Assembly (NCBI RefSeq): GCF_022606355.1
Contig: NZ_JAHHZQ010000002.1
Coordinates: forward strand, 310,001-374,000
Length of the DNA stretch: 64,000 nucleotides
Reading direction: 5' to 3'
Origin: Leifsonia shinshuensis
GTDB lineage: Bacteria; Actinomycetota; Actinomycetes; Actinomycetales; Microbacteriaceae
The position numbers and the translations under genes are program-made. Shown piece by piece: positions 9,043-17,193 of this stretch; the first letter of the stretch is position 1, and each line of letters opens with the position of its first letter. Under the pieces are notes generated by a model, which was given only the letters and a program-made list of their open reading frames with translations, did not search any database and was not told the DNA's origin.

Positions 9043-9432
9043 ATGGCGATCGTCGGATCCGTTCTCATCGCACTCGCGGCGATCGTGCACCTCGGGTTCT
9101 TCGCCATGGAGAGCATGCTGTGGTCGTCGCCCAACGTCTGGCGCCGATTCGGGCTCGCCGACCAGCGGGATGCCGACGTCGTACGCCCGATGGCCTACAA
9201 CCAGGGCTTCTACAACCTCTTCCTCGCCGGCGGCGCCACCGTCGGGCTCGTCCTGTACTGGACGACCCTGCGGCATGTCGGGTTCGGGTTGATCTTCTTC
9301 ACCGGCGCCTGCATGGTGCTCGCTGCGATGGTCCTGCTCACGACCGGCCGGCGCTACTGGCGGGCGTCCCTGCTGCAGGGGCTGCCGCCGCTCGTCGGGC
9401 TACTCGTGTTCTCGCTCGCGCACGCGGGGTGA
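9043..9432 (+). CDS. DUF1304 membrane protein (copy 2)
   Basis: A 129-residue four-helix membrane protein, a paralogue of 7387-7767, with the same core (RPMAYNQGFYNLFLAGG) and the same ending of an LLTTGRRY-like turn then a hydrophobic C-terminal helix. It is divergent from the FAD monooxygenase and 22 bases before an alpha/beta hydrolase on the same strand. The arrangement suggests a local duplication around the monooxygenase, or insertion of the monooxygenase into a tandem pair. Function unknown. Confidence 0.85.
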   Translation: MAIVGSVLIALAAIVHLGFFAMESMLWSSPNVWRRFGLADQRDADVVRPMAYNQGFYNLFLAGGATVGLVLYWTTLRHVGFGLIFFTGACMVLAAMVLLTTGRRYWRASLLQGLPPLVGLLVFSLAHAG

Positions 9433-9454
9433 GCGAGCGGACGAGCGTCACGTC

Positions 9455-10150
9455 ATGCCGTTTGCGCGCAACGGAGATATTCGACTCCACTACGACGTGC
9501 GCGGCTCCGGGCTGCCGCTGCTGTTCATTCCGGGCCTTGGGGTCTCCATCGCGGATATGGCACCGTTCGTGACGGCCCTTGCCGGGCGCGTGAGGGTCAT
9601 AGCGGTCGACAACCGCGGCGCGGGCCTGAGTGACAAGCCTGACGAACCGTACTCGATCGCGGTCATGGCGGCGGATGCGATCGCCGTCGCAGAGGATTCG
9701 GGACTCGCGCCCCTCGACGTGCTCGGCTACTCGCTCGGCGGAAGGATCGCTCTGCAACTCGCAGCTGACCGGCCCCACCTGGTCCGACGCCTGGTGCTGC
9801 TCTCGACCTCCGCGCGCGTGCCGTTGCATCGACGCTCCTTGATCACGTCGATCGCGCCACACATCCCGATCGGTGCGAAGCCGCGGCAGCCTGCGTACGC
9901 GTTCCGGAGGCAGCGCGCTGCCTCCGAAGGCTACGATGCCCGCAGCCGGCTCGCGACGATCGTCGCGCCGACGCTTGTCCTTGCCGGGCCAGCGGACCGC
10001 ATCGCGACGCCGTCTCTCGCGGAGGAATTGCATGAAGGCATACCGAACTCGCGGCTCGAGTGGTACACGGGTGGCCACAGGACGCCGATGATGTCCGGTC
10101 GTGCGGCCGTCGCCGAAACGATCGCATCGTTCCTGGGCGGCGGCGAGTGA
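9455..10150 (+). CDS. Alpha/beta fold hydrolase
   Basis: A 231-residue alpha/beta hydrolase, likely a carboxylesterase or lactonase-type enzyme. The nucleophile elbow is GYSLGG (Ser93), the oxyanion region is FIPGLGVS (about residue 25), and DNRGAGLSDKP is the classic strand-4 motif. The acid (PADRIATP) and the His (YTGGHRTP) follow in the right order. At 231 residues it is shorter than the usual 260-290 because the lid between strands 6 and 7 is only about 30 residues. The start has only a weak ribosome site, and GC is slightly lower than its neighbours. Substrate unknown. Confidence 0.8.
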   Translation: MPFARNGDIRLHYDVRGSGLPLLFIPGLGVSIADMAPFVTALAGRVRVIAVDNRGAGLSDKPDEPYSIAVMAADAIAVAEDSGLAPLDVLGYSLGGRIALQLAADRPHLVRRLVLLSTSARVPLHRRSLITSIAPHIPIGAKPRQPAYAFRRQRAASEGYDARSRLATIVAPTLVLAGPADRIATPSLAEELHEGIPNSRLEWYTGGHRTPMMSGRAAVAETIASFLGGGE

Positions 10151-10196
10151 GATCGGCGGGCGATCGCACGCGACGATCGACCGTGGGCGACGCGCT

Positions 10197-10583
10197 CTAC
10201 TCGATGATCTCGCCGTCGACGGGGATGTCGTTGACGTCGATGCGCAGCGCCTCTACCAGTTTGGCGGCGTGCGGTGTGGAGACGATCACGCGCGAGAACT
10301 CCTCGCCGTCGAGGTCGACGACGACAGCGGCGCGCTGCTTGCCCTTGATGAGCAGGAAGTCTTTGCCACCGTGGAACTTCCAGGTGCCGACGGACAGCGT
10401 GAGGGGCACGGCCGCCCCCGGTGCGCGGATGCCGCGGATCCAGATCCACGGGTCCTCCGTGATGGCCACCGACTTGATGCTGTCGCGGGGGATCACCAGA
10501 TCGTCCCTGCGCAGGGACAGCACCTTCTCAGCCCGCGTGAGATGGATCTCCAGGCGGTCGGGGTGAACGTGCAGGTCGGCCAT
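10197..10583 (-). CDS. Conserved hypothetical protein, probable beta-rich domain
   Basis: I do not recognise a named family. The 128-residue product is soluble and rich in beta-prone segments (LEIHLTRAEKVLSL, IRGIRAPGAAVPLTLSVGTW, KQRAAVVVDLDGEEFSRVIV), with conserved-looking DPWIWIRGIR and GTWKFHGGKDF. The alternation resembles the short PH-like domains of actinobacterial proteins, but that is only a fold impression. It lies convergent to the hydrolase and divergent from the ROK regulator. Coding is supported by full-length codon bias and a clean ATG. Confidence 0.65.
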   Translation of the reverse strand: MADLHVHPDRLEIHLTRAEKVLSLRRDDLVIPRDSIKSVAITEDPWIWIRGIRAPGAAVPLTLSVGTWKFHGGKDFLLIKGKQRAAVVVDLDGEEFSRVIVSTPHAAKLVEALRIDVNDIPVDGEIIE

Positions 10584-10734
10584 AGGTCTATCCTGCCCGG
10601 CGACCGGCGCCGGCGGGGGTCGTGAATCTCACAAAGCCATAACCGTTGCCTTGGAGGCGGACGGATCGGGAGGGGCACGGGCCGCCGAACGAGCCGTGCG
10701 GAGACTCACATGATCCGCTCCACGAAGCGGCATG

Positions 10735-10740
10735 TATCCT
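10735..10740 (+). promoter_or_regulatory. Candidate -10 box of the ROK regulator
   Basis: TATCCT followed by 7 bases and GTG at 10748. There is no Shine-Dalgarno, so a leaderless transcript is likely. This decides the start in favour of GTG 10748. Confidence 0.45.
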
Positions 10741-10747
10741 TCTCGTC

Positions 10748-11929
10748 GTGGCAACGCAGCGGCGGACTCCGGGCTCGCAGACTTCACTTCGTGAAGCCAA
10801 CCGGGCTCGGATCGTCGACGCCATCAAGAAGCACGGAGGCCTCACGCAGGTGGAGCTGGCCGGCGCGACCGGCCTCTCCCCCGCCACTGTCTCGAACATC
10901 GTCAAGGAGCTGTCGACCTCCGGGGTGCTGCATACCGCGCAGAGCATCCGTTCCGGACGCCGCGCCCAGCACGTCACCCTCGCCCACGCGCTCGGCCTGG
11001 TCGTCGGGGTGCACTTCTCCACGCGCCACCTCCGCGTCGCACTCGCCGACGTCGCCAATACCGTGGTGGCGGAGAACCACATGCCGCTGGCCAAGGACCA
11101 CCGTGCAGACAACGAGCTCGACAAGGTCTCCATGCTGCTGACCGACATGCTCGACTCGGTCGACGCCTCCCGCGACGAAGTGCTCGCCATCGGCCTCGCG
11201 GTGCCCGCTCCCCTCGACCGCGCCACCGGCACCATCGCCCGCAGCGGCATCATGCGCGGCTGGGACGGCGTCTTCATCGCCGAGGCTCTGGAGCGCCGGG
11301 TCAAGCGACCCGTGTTCATCGACAACGCGGCGAACCTCACGGCGCTCGCGGAGTCGCGGCTCGGAGCGGGCCGCGGCAAGGGCACCACGATCACGCTCGA
11401 CGTGGGCGACGGGATCGGCGCGGGACTCCTCCTCAACGGACAGCTCTTCCGTGGCAAGAACGGCGTGGCCGGCGAGTTCGGTCACACCACGATCCGCGAG
11501 AACGGCCCGCTCTGCCGCTGCGGCAACCGAGGATGCCTGGAGGCGATCGCGGGAGGCCCCGCCATCCTGGACGAGCTGCGCGACCACCTCGGCAGCCTCA
11601 AGCTGGGCGACGTCGTGCTGCAGGCGATGGCCGGCGACGCACGCTGCATCCGCGCCATCGCCGATGCCGGCAAGCACATCGGGATCGCCACGGCGAACCT
11701 GTGCAACCTCCTCGACCCCGAGCGGGTCATCGTCGGCGGCGAGCTGGCGCGGGCAGGCGAGCTGCTGCTCGGCCCGATGCGGCACGCGGTCGAGCGCTCG
11801 ATCATCGTCAACGAAGACCTGATGCCCGACATCGTCCAGGGGCAGCTGGGAGTGCGCGCGGCGACGCTGGGGGCCGTCGCCCACGCCGTCGACAGCGTCT
11901 CGCTCACGAGCGTCGGAGTGGCGGTCTGA
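10748..11929 (+). CDS. ROK family transcriptional regulator (XylR/NagC type)
   Basis: A 393-residue sugar-responsive repressor or activator. An N-terminal winged helix (QVELAGATGLSPATVSNIV, about residues 35-53) precedes a ROK sugar-kinase-like domain with the zinc motif CRCGNRGCLEA and an upstream GEFGHTT. DNIDN-type kinase residues are partly kept (VFIDNAANLTAL), as in many ROK regulators. It lies directly upstream of, and on the same strand as, a XylF-like binding-protein gene, with a perfect 12-bp palindrome between (11990-12001). It therefore most likely controls this ABC transporter in response to a pentose or related sugar. The GTG start fits the family length. Confidence 0.85.
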   Translation: MATQRRTPGSQTSLREANRARIVDAIKKHGGLTQVELAGATGLSPATVSNIVKELSTSGVLHTAQSIRSGRRAQHVTLAHALGLVVGVHFSTRHLRVALADVANTVVAENHMPLAKDHRADNELDKVSMLLTDMLDSVDASRDEVLAIGLAVPAPLDRATGTIARSGIMRGWDGVFIAEALERRVKRPVFIDNAANLTALAESRLGAGRGKGTTITLDVGDGIGAGLLLNGQLFRGKNGVAGEFGHTTIRENGPLCRCGNRGCLEAIAGGPAILDELRDHLGSLKLGDVVLQAMAGDARCIRAIADAGKHIGIATANLCNLLDPERVIVGGELARAGELLLGPMRHAVERSIIVNEDLMPDIVQGQLGVRAATLGAVAHAVDSVSLTSVGVAV

Positions 11930-11989
11930 CGCTCGGCCCCCATTGCCGACCCGCCGTGCCCCCCGTCCGTGACGAACCGTTATCGAAAG

Positions 11990-12001
11990 CTTGAATTCAA
12001 G
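11990..12001. promoter_or_regulatory. Perfect palindrome, candidate ROK operator
   Basis: CTTGAATTCAAG, a perfect 12-bp inverted repeat, sits just before a possible -35 element TTGACG (12004-12009), 77 bp upstream of the binding-protein ATG. Its place between the ROK gene and its probable target makes it the best operator candidate. The upstream string TTATCGAAAG (11980-11989) partly recurs as GATCGAAAGCGTT before the ATPase gene (about 13307-13319). Confidence 0.5.
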
Positions 12002-12077
12002 TATTGACGCCAAGCGCCCACACTGACACACTCAACCCAGCCGCCAACGAAGGCGGCTTCGAATCGGAGGTTTTTCA

Positions 12078-13196
12078 ATGAAGATCGCCACCAAGAGAGC
12101 GGTCATCGCGGCCGCCGCGATCGTGGCCACAGCCCTCACCCTCACAGCGTGTTCGAACGGTTCCGGCAACTCCTCGACGAACAACGCCTCGGGCGCGGCG
12201 AACGCCAAGATCGGTCTCCTCCTCCCCGACTCGGTCACCGCTCGTTACGAGTCGGCCGACAAGCCGTTCTTCGAGGCGAAGGTCAAGCAACTCTGCTCCG
12301 GCTGCCAGGTGCTCTACGCGAACGCCGACGGCGACGCCAGCAAGCAGCAGCAGCAGGCCGAGTCCATGCTGACCCAGGGCGTCAAGGTCCTGGTCCTCGA
12401 CCCGTTCGACGGTGAGGCCGCCGCGTCGATCGTCGGAGAGGCCAAGGCGAAGAACATCCCGGTCATCTCCTACGACCGCCTCATCAACAGCCCCGACCTC
12501 AACTACTACATCTCGTTCGACAACGAGAAGGTCGGCCAGCTGCAGGCCCAGGCGCTCGTCGCCAAGCTGAAGAAGGACAACGTGCCCGCGGGCAGCGGAA
12601 TCCTGATGGTCAACGGCTCGCCGACGGACAACAACGCGACCCTCTTCAAGAAGGGCGCGCACAGCGTCATCGACTCCAGCGGCTACAAGGTGCTCGCCGA
12701 GTTCGACACACCGGGATGGGACCCCGCCAAGGCCCAGGACTGGGTGTCCGGCCAGGTCTCGCAGTTCAAGGACCAGATCAAGGCCGTCTACGCGGCGAAC
12801 GACGGCACCGGTGGTGGCGCGATCGCGGCCATGAAGGCGGCCAACGTCAGCCCGCTCCCGCCGGTCACCGGTCAGGACGCCGAGCTCGCCGGTATCCAGC
12901 GGATCCTCGCCGGCGACCAGTACATGACGGTCTACAAGGCGCTCCAGCCCGAGGCTGAGCAGGCGGCCACACTCGCCGTCGCTCTGACGAAGGGCCAGAA
13001 GCCGTCCGAGCAGACCACCGAGGTCGCAACGGCGGGCGGCGCGAAGATCGCGTCCATCCTGCTCAACCCGGTCGCCGTGACGACGGACAACATCGAGTCC
13101 ACAGTCGTGAAGGACAACTTCTACGGCCCCGACTCCGCCGCGAAGATCTGCACCGCGGACTACAAGGCGGACTGCGACAAGTACGGCATCAAGTAA
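12078..13196 (+). CDS. Sugar ABC transporter substrate-binding lipoprotein (XylF-like)
   Basis: Periplasmic-binding-protein-like receptor of 372 residues. The signal peptide ends in the lipobox LTAC (Cys about residue 25), then a Ser/Asn-rich linker. The type I fold begins IGLLLPDSVTARYESADKPF. DPFDGEAAASIV, VISYDRLI and VYAANDGTGGGAI are typical of the xylose-binding XylF group. A strong ribosome site (GGAGG) lies 8 bases before the ATG. It delivers sugar to the permease encoded at 14208. The exact sugar is inferred from family resemblance; xylose is most likely. Confidence 0.88.
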   Translation: MKIATKRAVIAAAAIVATALTLTACSNGSGNSSTNNASGAANAKIGLLLPDSVTARYESADKPFFEAKVKQLCSGCQVLYANADGDASKQQQQAESMLTQGVKVLVLDPFDGEAAASIVGEAKAKNIPVISYDRLINSPDLNYYISFDNEKVGQLQAQALVAKLKKDNVPAGSGILMVNGSPTDNNATLFKKGAHSVIDSSGYKVLAEFDTPGWDPAKAQDWVSGQVSQFKDQIKAVYAANDGTGGGAIAAMKAANVSPLPPVTGQDAELAGIQRILAGDQYMTVYKALQPEAEQAATLAVALTKGQKPSEQTTEVATAGGAKIASILLNPVAVTTDNIESTVVKDNFYGPDSAAKICTADYKADCDKYGIK

Positions 13197-13212
13197 CCAC
13201 CGAGAGCAGTAC

Positions 13213-13258
13213 CCACCCGGCCTGGGGTGGCGGATATCCGCCATCCCGGGCCGGGTGG
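13213..13258. terminator. 46-bp near-perfect hairpin between binding protein and ATPase
   Basis: An inverted repeat centred on GATATC (13233-13238), with outer arms CCACCCGGCC and GGCCGGGTGG. It lies just after the binding-protein stop, with no long U-run. Such structures usually attenuate transcription or protect the upstream mRNA, so that the binding protein is made in excess over the membrane components. Confidence 0.7.
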
Positions 13259-13338
13259 TTCCGCCATACAGTTAGCCCAGAACGCACGCGAACGATCGCG
13301 CAGCGTGATCGAAAGCGTTAGGCCCGAAGGAGTACGCC

Positions 13339-14211
13339 GTGACGATGGAATCCGCGGTCACCGACCAGGAGCGGTCCAGCCGAGAGCCCGTCCTCTCGCT
13401 CCGAGGAATCTCGAAGGGGTTCGGTGCCGTTCAGGCGCTCACCGACATCCACCTCGAGGTCTACCCCGGCGAGGTGGTCGCCCTCGTCGGCGACAATGGC
13501 GCCGGCAAGTCCACGCTGGTGAAGATCCTCGCCGGCGTGCACCCGCAGGACGCCGGCACCATCACCTTCGACGGCCAGGATGTCAGCATCCCCTCGCCGG
13601 CCGCCTCGCGCCATCTCGGAATCGCCACGGTGTTCCAAGACCTCGCACTGTGCGACAACCTCGACGTGGTCTCCAACCTGTTCCTCGGCCGTGAGATCAC
13701 CCACGGCACGCTCGACGAGGAGGAGATGGAGAAGCGCTCGTGGAGCCTGCTCCGCCAGCTATCCGCACGTATCCCGTCGGTGCGGATCGCTGTGGCGTCG
13801 CTGTCGGGCGGCCAGCGCCAGACCGTCGCCATCGCCCGCTCGCTGATCGGCGACCCGCGCGTCGTCATCCTGGACGAGCCGACCGCCGCACTCGGGGTGG
13901 CGCAGACCGCCGAAGTCCTCAACCTCATCGAGCGCCTGCGCGAGCGGGGGCTCGGCGTCATCCTCATCAGCCACAACATGGCCGATGTGCAGGCGGTGGC
14001 CGACCGGGTCGCCGTGCTGCGCCTCGGCCGCAACAACGGGGACTTCCGGGTTCCCGACGTCAGCTACGAAGAGATCATCTCGGCCATCACCGGCGCGACG
14101 GACAATGTCGTCTCGCAGCGCGCAGAACGCATCGAGGAGCGTGTCGAGCTCATCGAGCACGGCGACCACACCGCGGGCGCCGAGAGCACCGAAGGGAAGC
14201 AGGACCGATGA
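13339..14211 (+). CDS. Sugar ABC transporter ATP-binding protein, single domain (XylG-like)
   Basis: A 290-residue ATPase. Walker A GDNGAGKSTL (about residue 54), the signature SLSGGQRQ (about 154), Walker B VVILDEPTAAL (about 175) and the switch His in ISHNM are intact. XylG, RbsA and MglA normally carry two ATPase domains in about 500 residues; this protein has only one, as in FrcA-type systems, so it probably works as a homodimer. The GTG start has GAAGGA 8 bases upstream. It overlaps the permease gene by four bases (ATGA), showing translational coupling. Confidence 0.88.
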   Translation: MTMESAVTDQERSSREPVLSLRGISKGFGAVQALTDIHLEVYPGEVVALVGDNGAGKSTLVKILAGVHPQDAGTITFDGQDVSIPSPAASRHLGIATVFQDLALCDNLDVVSNLFLGREITHGTLDEEEMEKRSWSLLRQLSARIPSVRIAVASLSGGQRQTVAIARSLIGDPRVVILDEPTAALGVAQTAEVLNLIERLRERGLGVILISHNMADVQAVADRVAVLRLGRNNGDFRVPDVSYEEIISAITGATDNVVSQRAERIEERVELIEHGDHTAGAESTEGKQDR

Positions 14212-15461
14212 CCAAGGCACCCGAGACTCCGGCCCAGCTCGCGGCAGACCTGCAGGACGAGCGCCTCATCCGCGACGAGGGCCTCGGCGGCGCCGTGCGC
14301 GCCTTCGGGCGGCGGGTGCGAGGAGGCGACCTCGGCTCTCTGCCGGTCGTCATCGGCCTCATCGTGATCTGGGTGGTGTTCCAGATCCTGAACCCCGCCT
14401 TCCTCAGCGCCAACAACCTGGTCAACCTGACCCTGCAGTGCGCGGCCATCGGCACCATCTCCATCGGTATCGTGCTCGTGCTGCTGCTCGGTCAGATCGA
14501 CCTGTCGGTGGGGTCGGTGAGCGGTGTCGCCGCGGCCATCCTCGGCGTGGGCTTCACCCAGCTGCACTGGCCGCTCGCGCTCACGGTCATCGTCGCGATC
14601 CTCGCGGGATCCGTGATCGGCCTGCTCTACGGCCTGCTCTTCACCCGGTTCGGCGTGCCGAGCTTCGTGATCACCCTGGCCGGTCTCCTGGGCTTCCTCG
14701 GCGTGCAGCTCTGGATCCTCGGACCGAACAGCTCGATCAACATCCCCTACGACTCCTGGATCGTGAAGTTCGCGCAGCAGACCTTCCTCCCGCCGTGGGC
14801 GGCGTACGCGCTGGCCGTGATCGCGGCGGGCGGGATGTTCTGGTCCGACTGGCGTCGCAACGTGCGCCGACGCAAGGCGGGACTGTCCGAGGGATCGACG
14901 GCCGTCGTGCTCGTGAAGGCCGTCCTGCTGCTCGTCGGGCTCTGCATCGCCGTCTGGTATCTGTCGACCGACCGCGGCACCGGCGCGATGTTCCTGTTCT
15001 TCGTGGTCCTCGTCATCGTGATGAACTTCTTCCTCACCCGCACCAAGTGGGGGCGCTCGGTCTTCGCAGTGGGCGGCTCGGTGGAGGCCGCACGCCGCGC
15101 CGGCATCAAGGTGAACCGGATCTTCATCAGCGTGTTCATCCTGTGTTCGACGTTCGCGGCGGTGGGCGGGCTGCTCGCCGCGGCCCGGCTCGCGTCCGTG
15201 GGCGCCGGCTCCGGCGGCACCGACACCAACCTCAACGCCATCGCCGCGGCGGTCATCGGCGGAACGAGCCTCTTCGGCGGCCGTGGTTCGGCGTGGTCGG
15301 CGCTGCTCGGCATCCTGGTCATCCAGTCGATCTCCAACGGCCTGACGCTGATGAACCTCGACTCGTCGTACCGCTTCATGATCACGGGCGCCGTGCTGCT
15401 GCTCGCAGTCATCATCGACTCGCTGTCCCGCCGCTCGCGCGAATCGCACGGGCAGGCTTAG
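14208..15461 (+). CDS. Sugar ABC transporter permease (XylH-like)
   Basis: An integral membrane permease of 417 residues with about ten helices. The family motif GQIDLSVGSVSGVAAAILG is at about residue 93, and the late GGTSLFGGRGSAW (about 350) is typical of ribose/xylose-type permeases. A hydrophilic loop with WRRNVRRRKAG (about 215) is the extra cytosolic segment seen in XylH-type members. It couples with the ATPase encoded immediately upstream to import the sugar bound by the lipoprotein. The start overlaps the ATPase stop. Confidence 0.9.
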   Translation: MTKAPETPAQLAADLQDERLIRDEGLGGAVRAFGRRVRGGDLGSLPVVIGLIVIWVVFQILNPAFLSANNLVNLTLQCAAIGTISIGIVLVLLLGQIDLSVGSVSGVAAAILGVGFTQLHWPLALTVIVAILAGSVIGLLYGLLFTRFGVPSFVITLAGLLGFLGVQLWILGPNSSINIPYDSWIVKFAQQTFLPPWAAYALAVIAAGGMFWSDWRRNVRRRKAGLSEGSTAVVLVKAVLLLVGLCIAVWYLSTDRGTGAMFLFFVVLVIVMNFFLTRTKWGRSVFAVGGSVEAARRAGIKVNRIFISVFILCSTFAAVGGLLAAARLASVGAGSGGTDTNLNAIAAAVIGGTSLFGGRGSAWSALLGILVIQSISNGLTLMNLDSSYRFMITGAVLLLAVIIDSLSRRSRESHGQA

Positions 15462-15499
15462 CGGCCGGCGACACGGGGCGGGTGTGAGAAGGTGGACCG

Positions 15500-15736
15500 G
15501 TGACCCGAACCACCACCTTCCACGCTCGCCTTCTGCGTTCCGGTGCGGACCCGCAGACGGTGACGGTGCGGGCGTCGTCGGATGTGCCTCCGCGCACGCT
15601 GCGACGGGCGGCGGGCGGCGGCGGTGAGCTGAACTTCGACGTGTACGCCCTGCTCGACGCCGACGGCTGGCCGTCGGCCGCGACCTATACGTACGTCGAG
15701 TCGCTCTCGCGCGAACCCTCCGCCGCCGACGAGTGA
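15500..15736 (+). CDS. Small conserved hypothetical protein
   Basis: A 78-residue soluble protein with no recognised domain. It begins from GTG with GAGAAGG upstream. The sequence has a basic N-terminal half (TRTTTFHARLLRSGADPQTV) and an acidic aromatic end (FDVYALLDADGWPSAATYTY). Codon bias matches its neighbours. It is 38 bases after the permease stop and is followed by a strong hairpin, so it may be the last gene of the sugar-transport unit. Function unknown. Confidence 0.6.
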   Translation: MTRTTTFHARLLRSGADPQTVTVRASSDVPPRTLRRAAGGGGELNFDVYALLDADGWPSAATYTYVESLSREPSAADE

Positions 15737-15747
15737 CTTTCCTCCCG

Positions 15748-15806
15748 CCGAGGGGCACGTTGACGCCCCTAAACCGAGGGTTTAGGGGCGTTTACGTGCC
15801 CCTCGG
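15748..15806. terminator. Bidirectional hairpin terminator
   Basis: A 59-bp inverted repeat with a GAG loop at 15776-15778. Outer arms are CCGAGGGGCACGT and ACGTGCCCCTCGG, and inner arms ACGCCCCTAAACC and GGTTTAGGGGCGT. Only the two-base TG/TT position is unpaired. It separates the convergent small plus-strand gene and hemL, and ends two bases from the hemL stop. Confidence 0.85.
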
Positions 15807-15807
15807 G

Positions 15808-17193
15808 TCAGGCGGGAGCGGAGGACGCGGCAGCGGCGGCGCGCGCGGCGGCCGGGAGCGCCTGGAGGATGCGGTCGATGGCCGCATCGTCGTGCGCGGC
15901 CGTGACGAACCAGGCCTCGAACACGCTCGGCGGCAGGGAGACCCCGGCGTCGAGCATCGCGTGGAAGAACGGACGGTACCGGAAGGCCTCCTGCGACTGC
16001 ACCTCGGCGTACGTGCGCGGCGCTGAGGCGAAGTCGCCGAAGACGAAGCTGAACAGGTTGCCCGCCCGCTGCACACGGTGGGCGACGCCCTCCGCCGCCA
16101 GCGCGTCCGAGACGGCGCTCGAGAGCGTGTCGGCCACCACGTCGAGCCGGTCGTAGACCGCCTCGTCGGCGTACGCCAACGTGGCGAGACCCGCAGCCAC
16201 GGCGACCGGATTGCCCGACAGCGTGCCCGCCTGGTAGACGGGCCCGGTCGGCGCGAGGAAGTCCATGAGATCGGCGCGACCGCCGACCGCCGCCAGCGGC
16301 ATCCCACCGCCGATGACCTTGCCGAACGTGACGAGATCCGGCGTGTAGCCGCGGTCGAGACCCCAGTAGCCGGCCTCGCTCACCCGGAAACCGGTCAGCA
16401 CCTCATCGAGGATGAGCAGGGCGCCGTACTCGTGCGCGAGGTCGGTGAGTGCGGCGTTGAAGCCGTCGTCCGGTGCGACGACACCCATGTTCGCCGCGGC
16501 GGCCTCGGTGATGACGGCCGCGATGTCCGGCCCGTTCGCCTCGAAGGCGGCGCGCACGGCGTCGAGGTCGTTGTACGGGAGCACCAGGGTCTGCGCGGCC
16601 GTCGCCTCGGTGACGCCCGCCGACCCGGGAAGCGACAGGGTCGCGAGACCGGAGCCGGCCTCGGCGAGAAGGCTGTCCGAGTGGCCGTGGTAGTGACCGG
16701 CGAACTTGATCAGCAGCGGGCGGCCGGTGTAACCGCGCGCCAACCGGATGGCGGTCATCGTCGCCTCGGTCCCTGTCGATACGAGCCGCAGCTTGTCGAC
16801 GAACGGGACGCGGGCGAGCACGGCCTCCGCGAGCTCGGTCTCGGCCGGCGTGGAGGCGCCGAACGAGAGACCGCGCGCAACGGCCTCCTGCACCGCCGAG
16901 ACGACGGCCGGATGGGCATGGCCGAGGATCGCCGGCCCCCACGATGCGACCAGGTCGACGTACTCGCGCCCCTGGGCGTCCACGATGTAGGGTCCGCGCG
17001 CCGACACCATGAAGCGCGGTGTGCCGCCGACCGAGCGGAACGCCCGCACCGGGGAGTTGACGCCGCCGGGGATGACGCGCTGCGCCCGCTCGAACTGGGC
17101 GAGGTTCACGTCGCCGATCGCGGCGCCGTCGGCCAGTCCCTGGAGGTCCTGGGTGTCGCCGGCCCGACCGGGGACCGTGTTGAAGTCGTTCAT
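15808..17193 (-). CDS. hemL: Glutamate-1-semialdehyde 2,1-aminomutase
   Basis: PLP enzyme converting glutamate-1-semialdehyde to 5-aminolevulinate, the second step after HemA. Family motifs: [12 protein letters not shown] (about residue 41), [14 protein letters not shown], the phosphate-binding [26 protein letters not shown] and the Schiff-base lysine in [11 protein letters not shown] (about residue 290). The C-terminal end is Ala-rich. It is the last gene of the minus-strand heme unit. ATG 17193 overlaps the hemB stop as ATGA; ATG 17202, nine bases upstream in frame, is an alternative. Confidence 0.95.
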   Translation of the reverse strand: MNDFNTVPGRAGDTQDLQGLADGAAIGDVNLAQFERAQRVIPGGVNSPVRAFRSVGGTPRFMVSARGPYIVDAQGREYVDLVASWGPAILGHAHPAVVSAVQEAVARGLSFGASTPAETELAEAVLARVPFVDKLRLVSTGTEATMTAIRLARGYTGRPLLIKFAGHYHGHSDSLLAEAGSGLATLSLPGSAGVTEATAAQTLVLPYNDLDAVRAAFEANGPDIAAVITEAAAANMGVVAPDDGFNAALTDLAHEYGALLILDEVLTGFRVSEAGYWGLDRGYTPDLVTFGKVIGGGMPLAAVGGRADLMDFLAPTGPVYQAGTLSGNPVAVAAGLATLAYADEAVYDRLDVVADTLSSAVSDALAAEGVAHRVQRAGNLFSFVFGDFASAPRTYAEVQSQEAFRYRPFFHAMLDAGVSLPPSVFEAWFVTAAHDDAAIDRILQALPAAARAAAAASSAPA

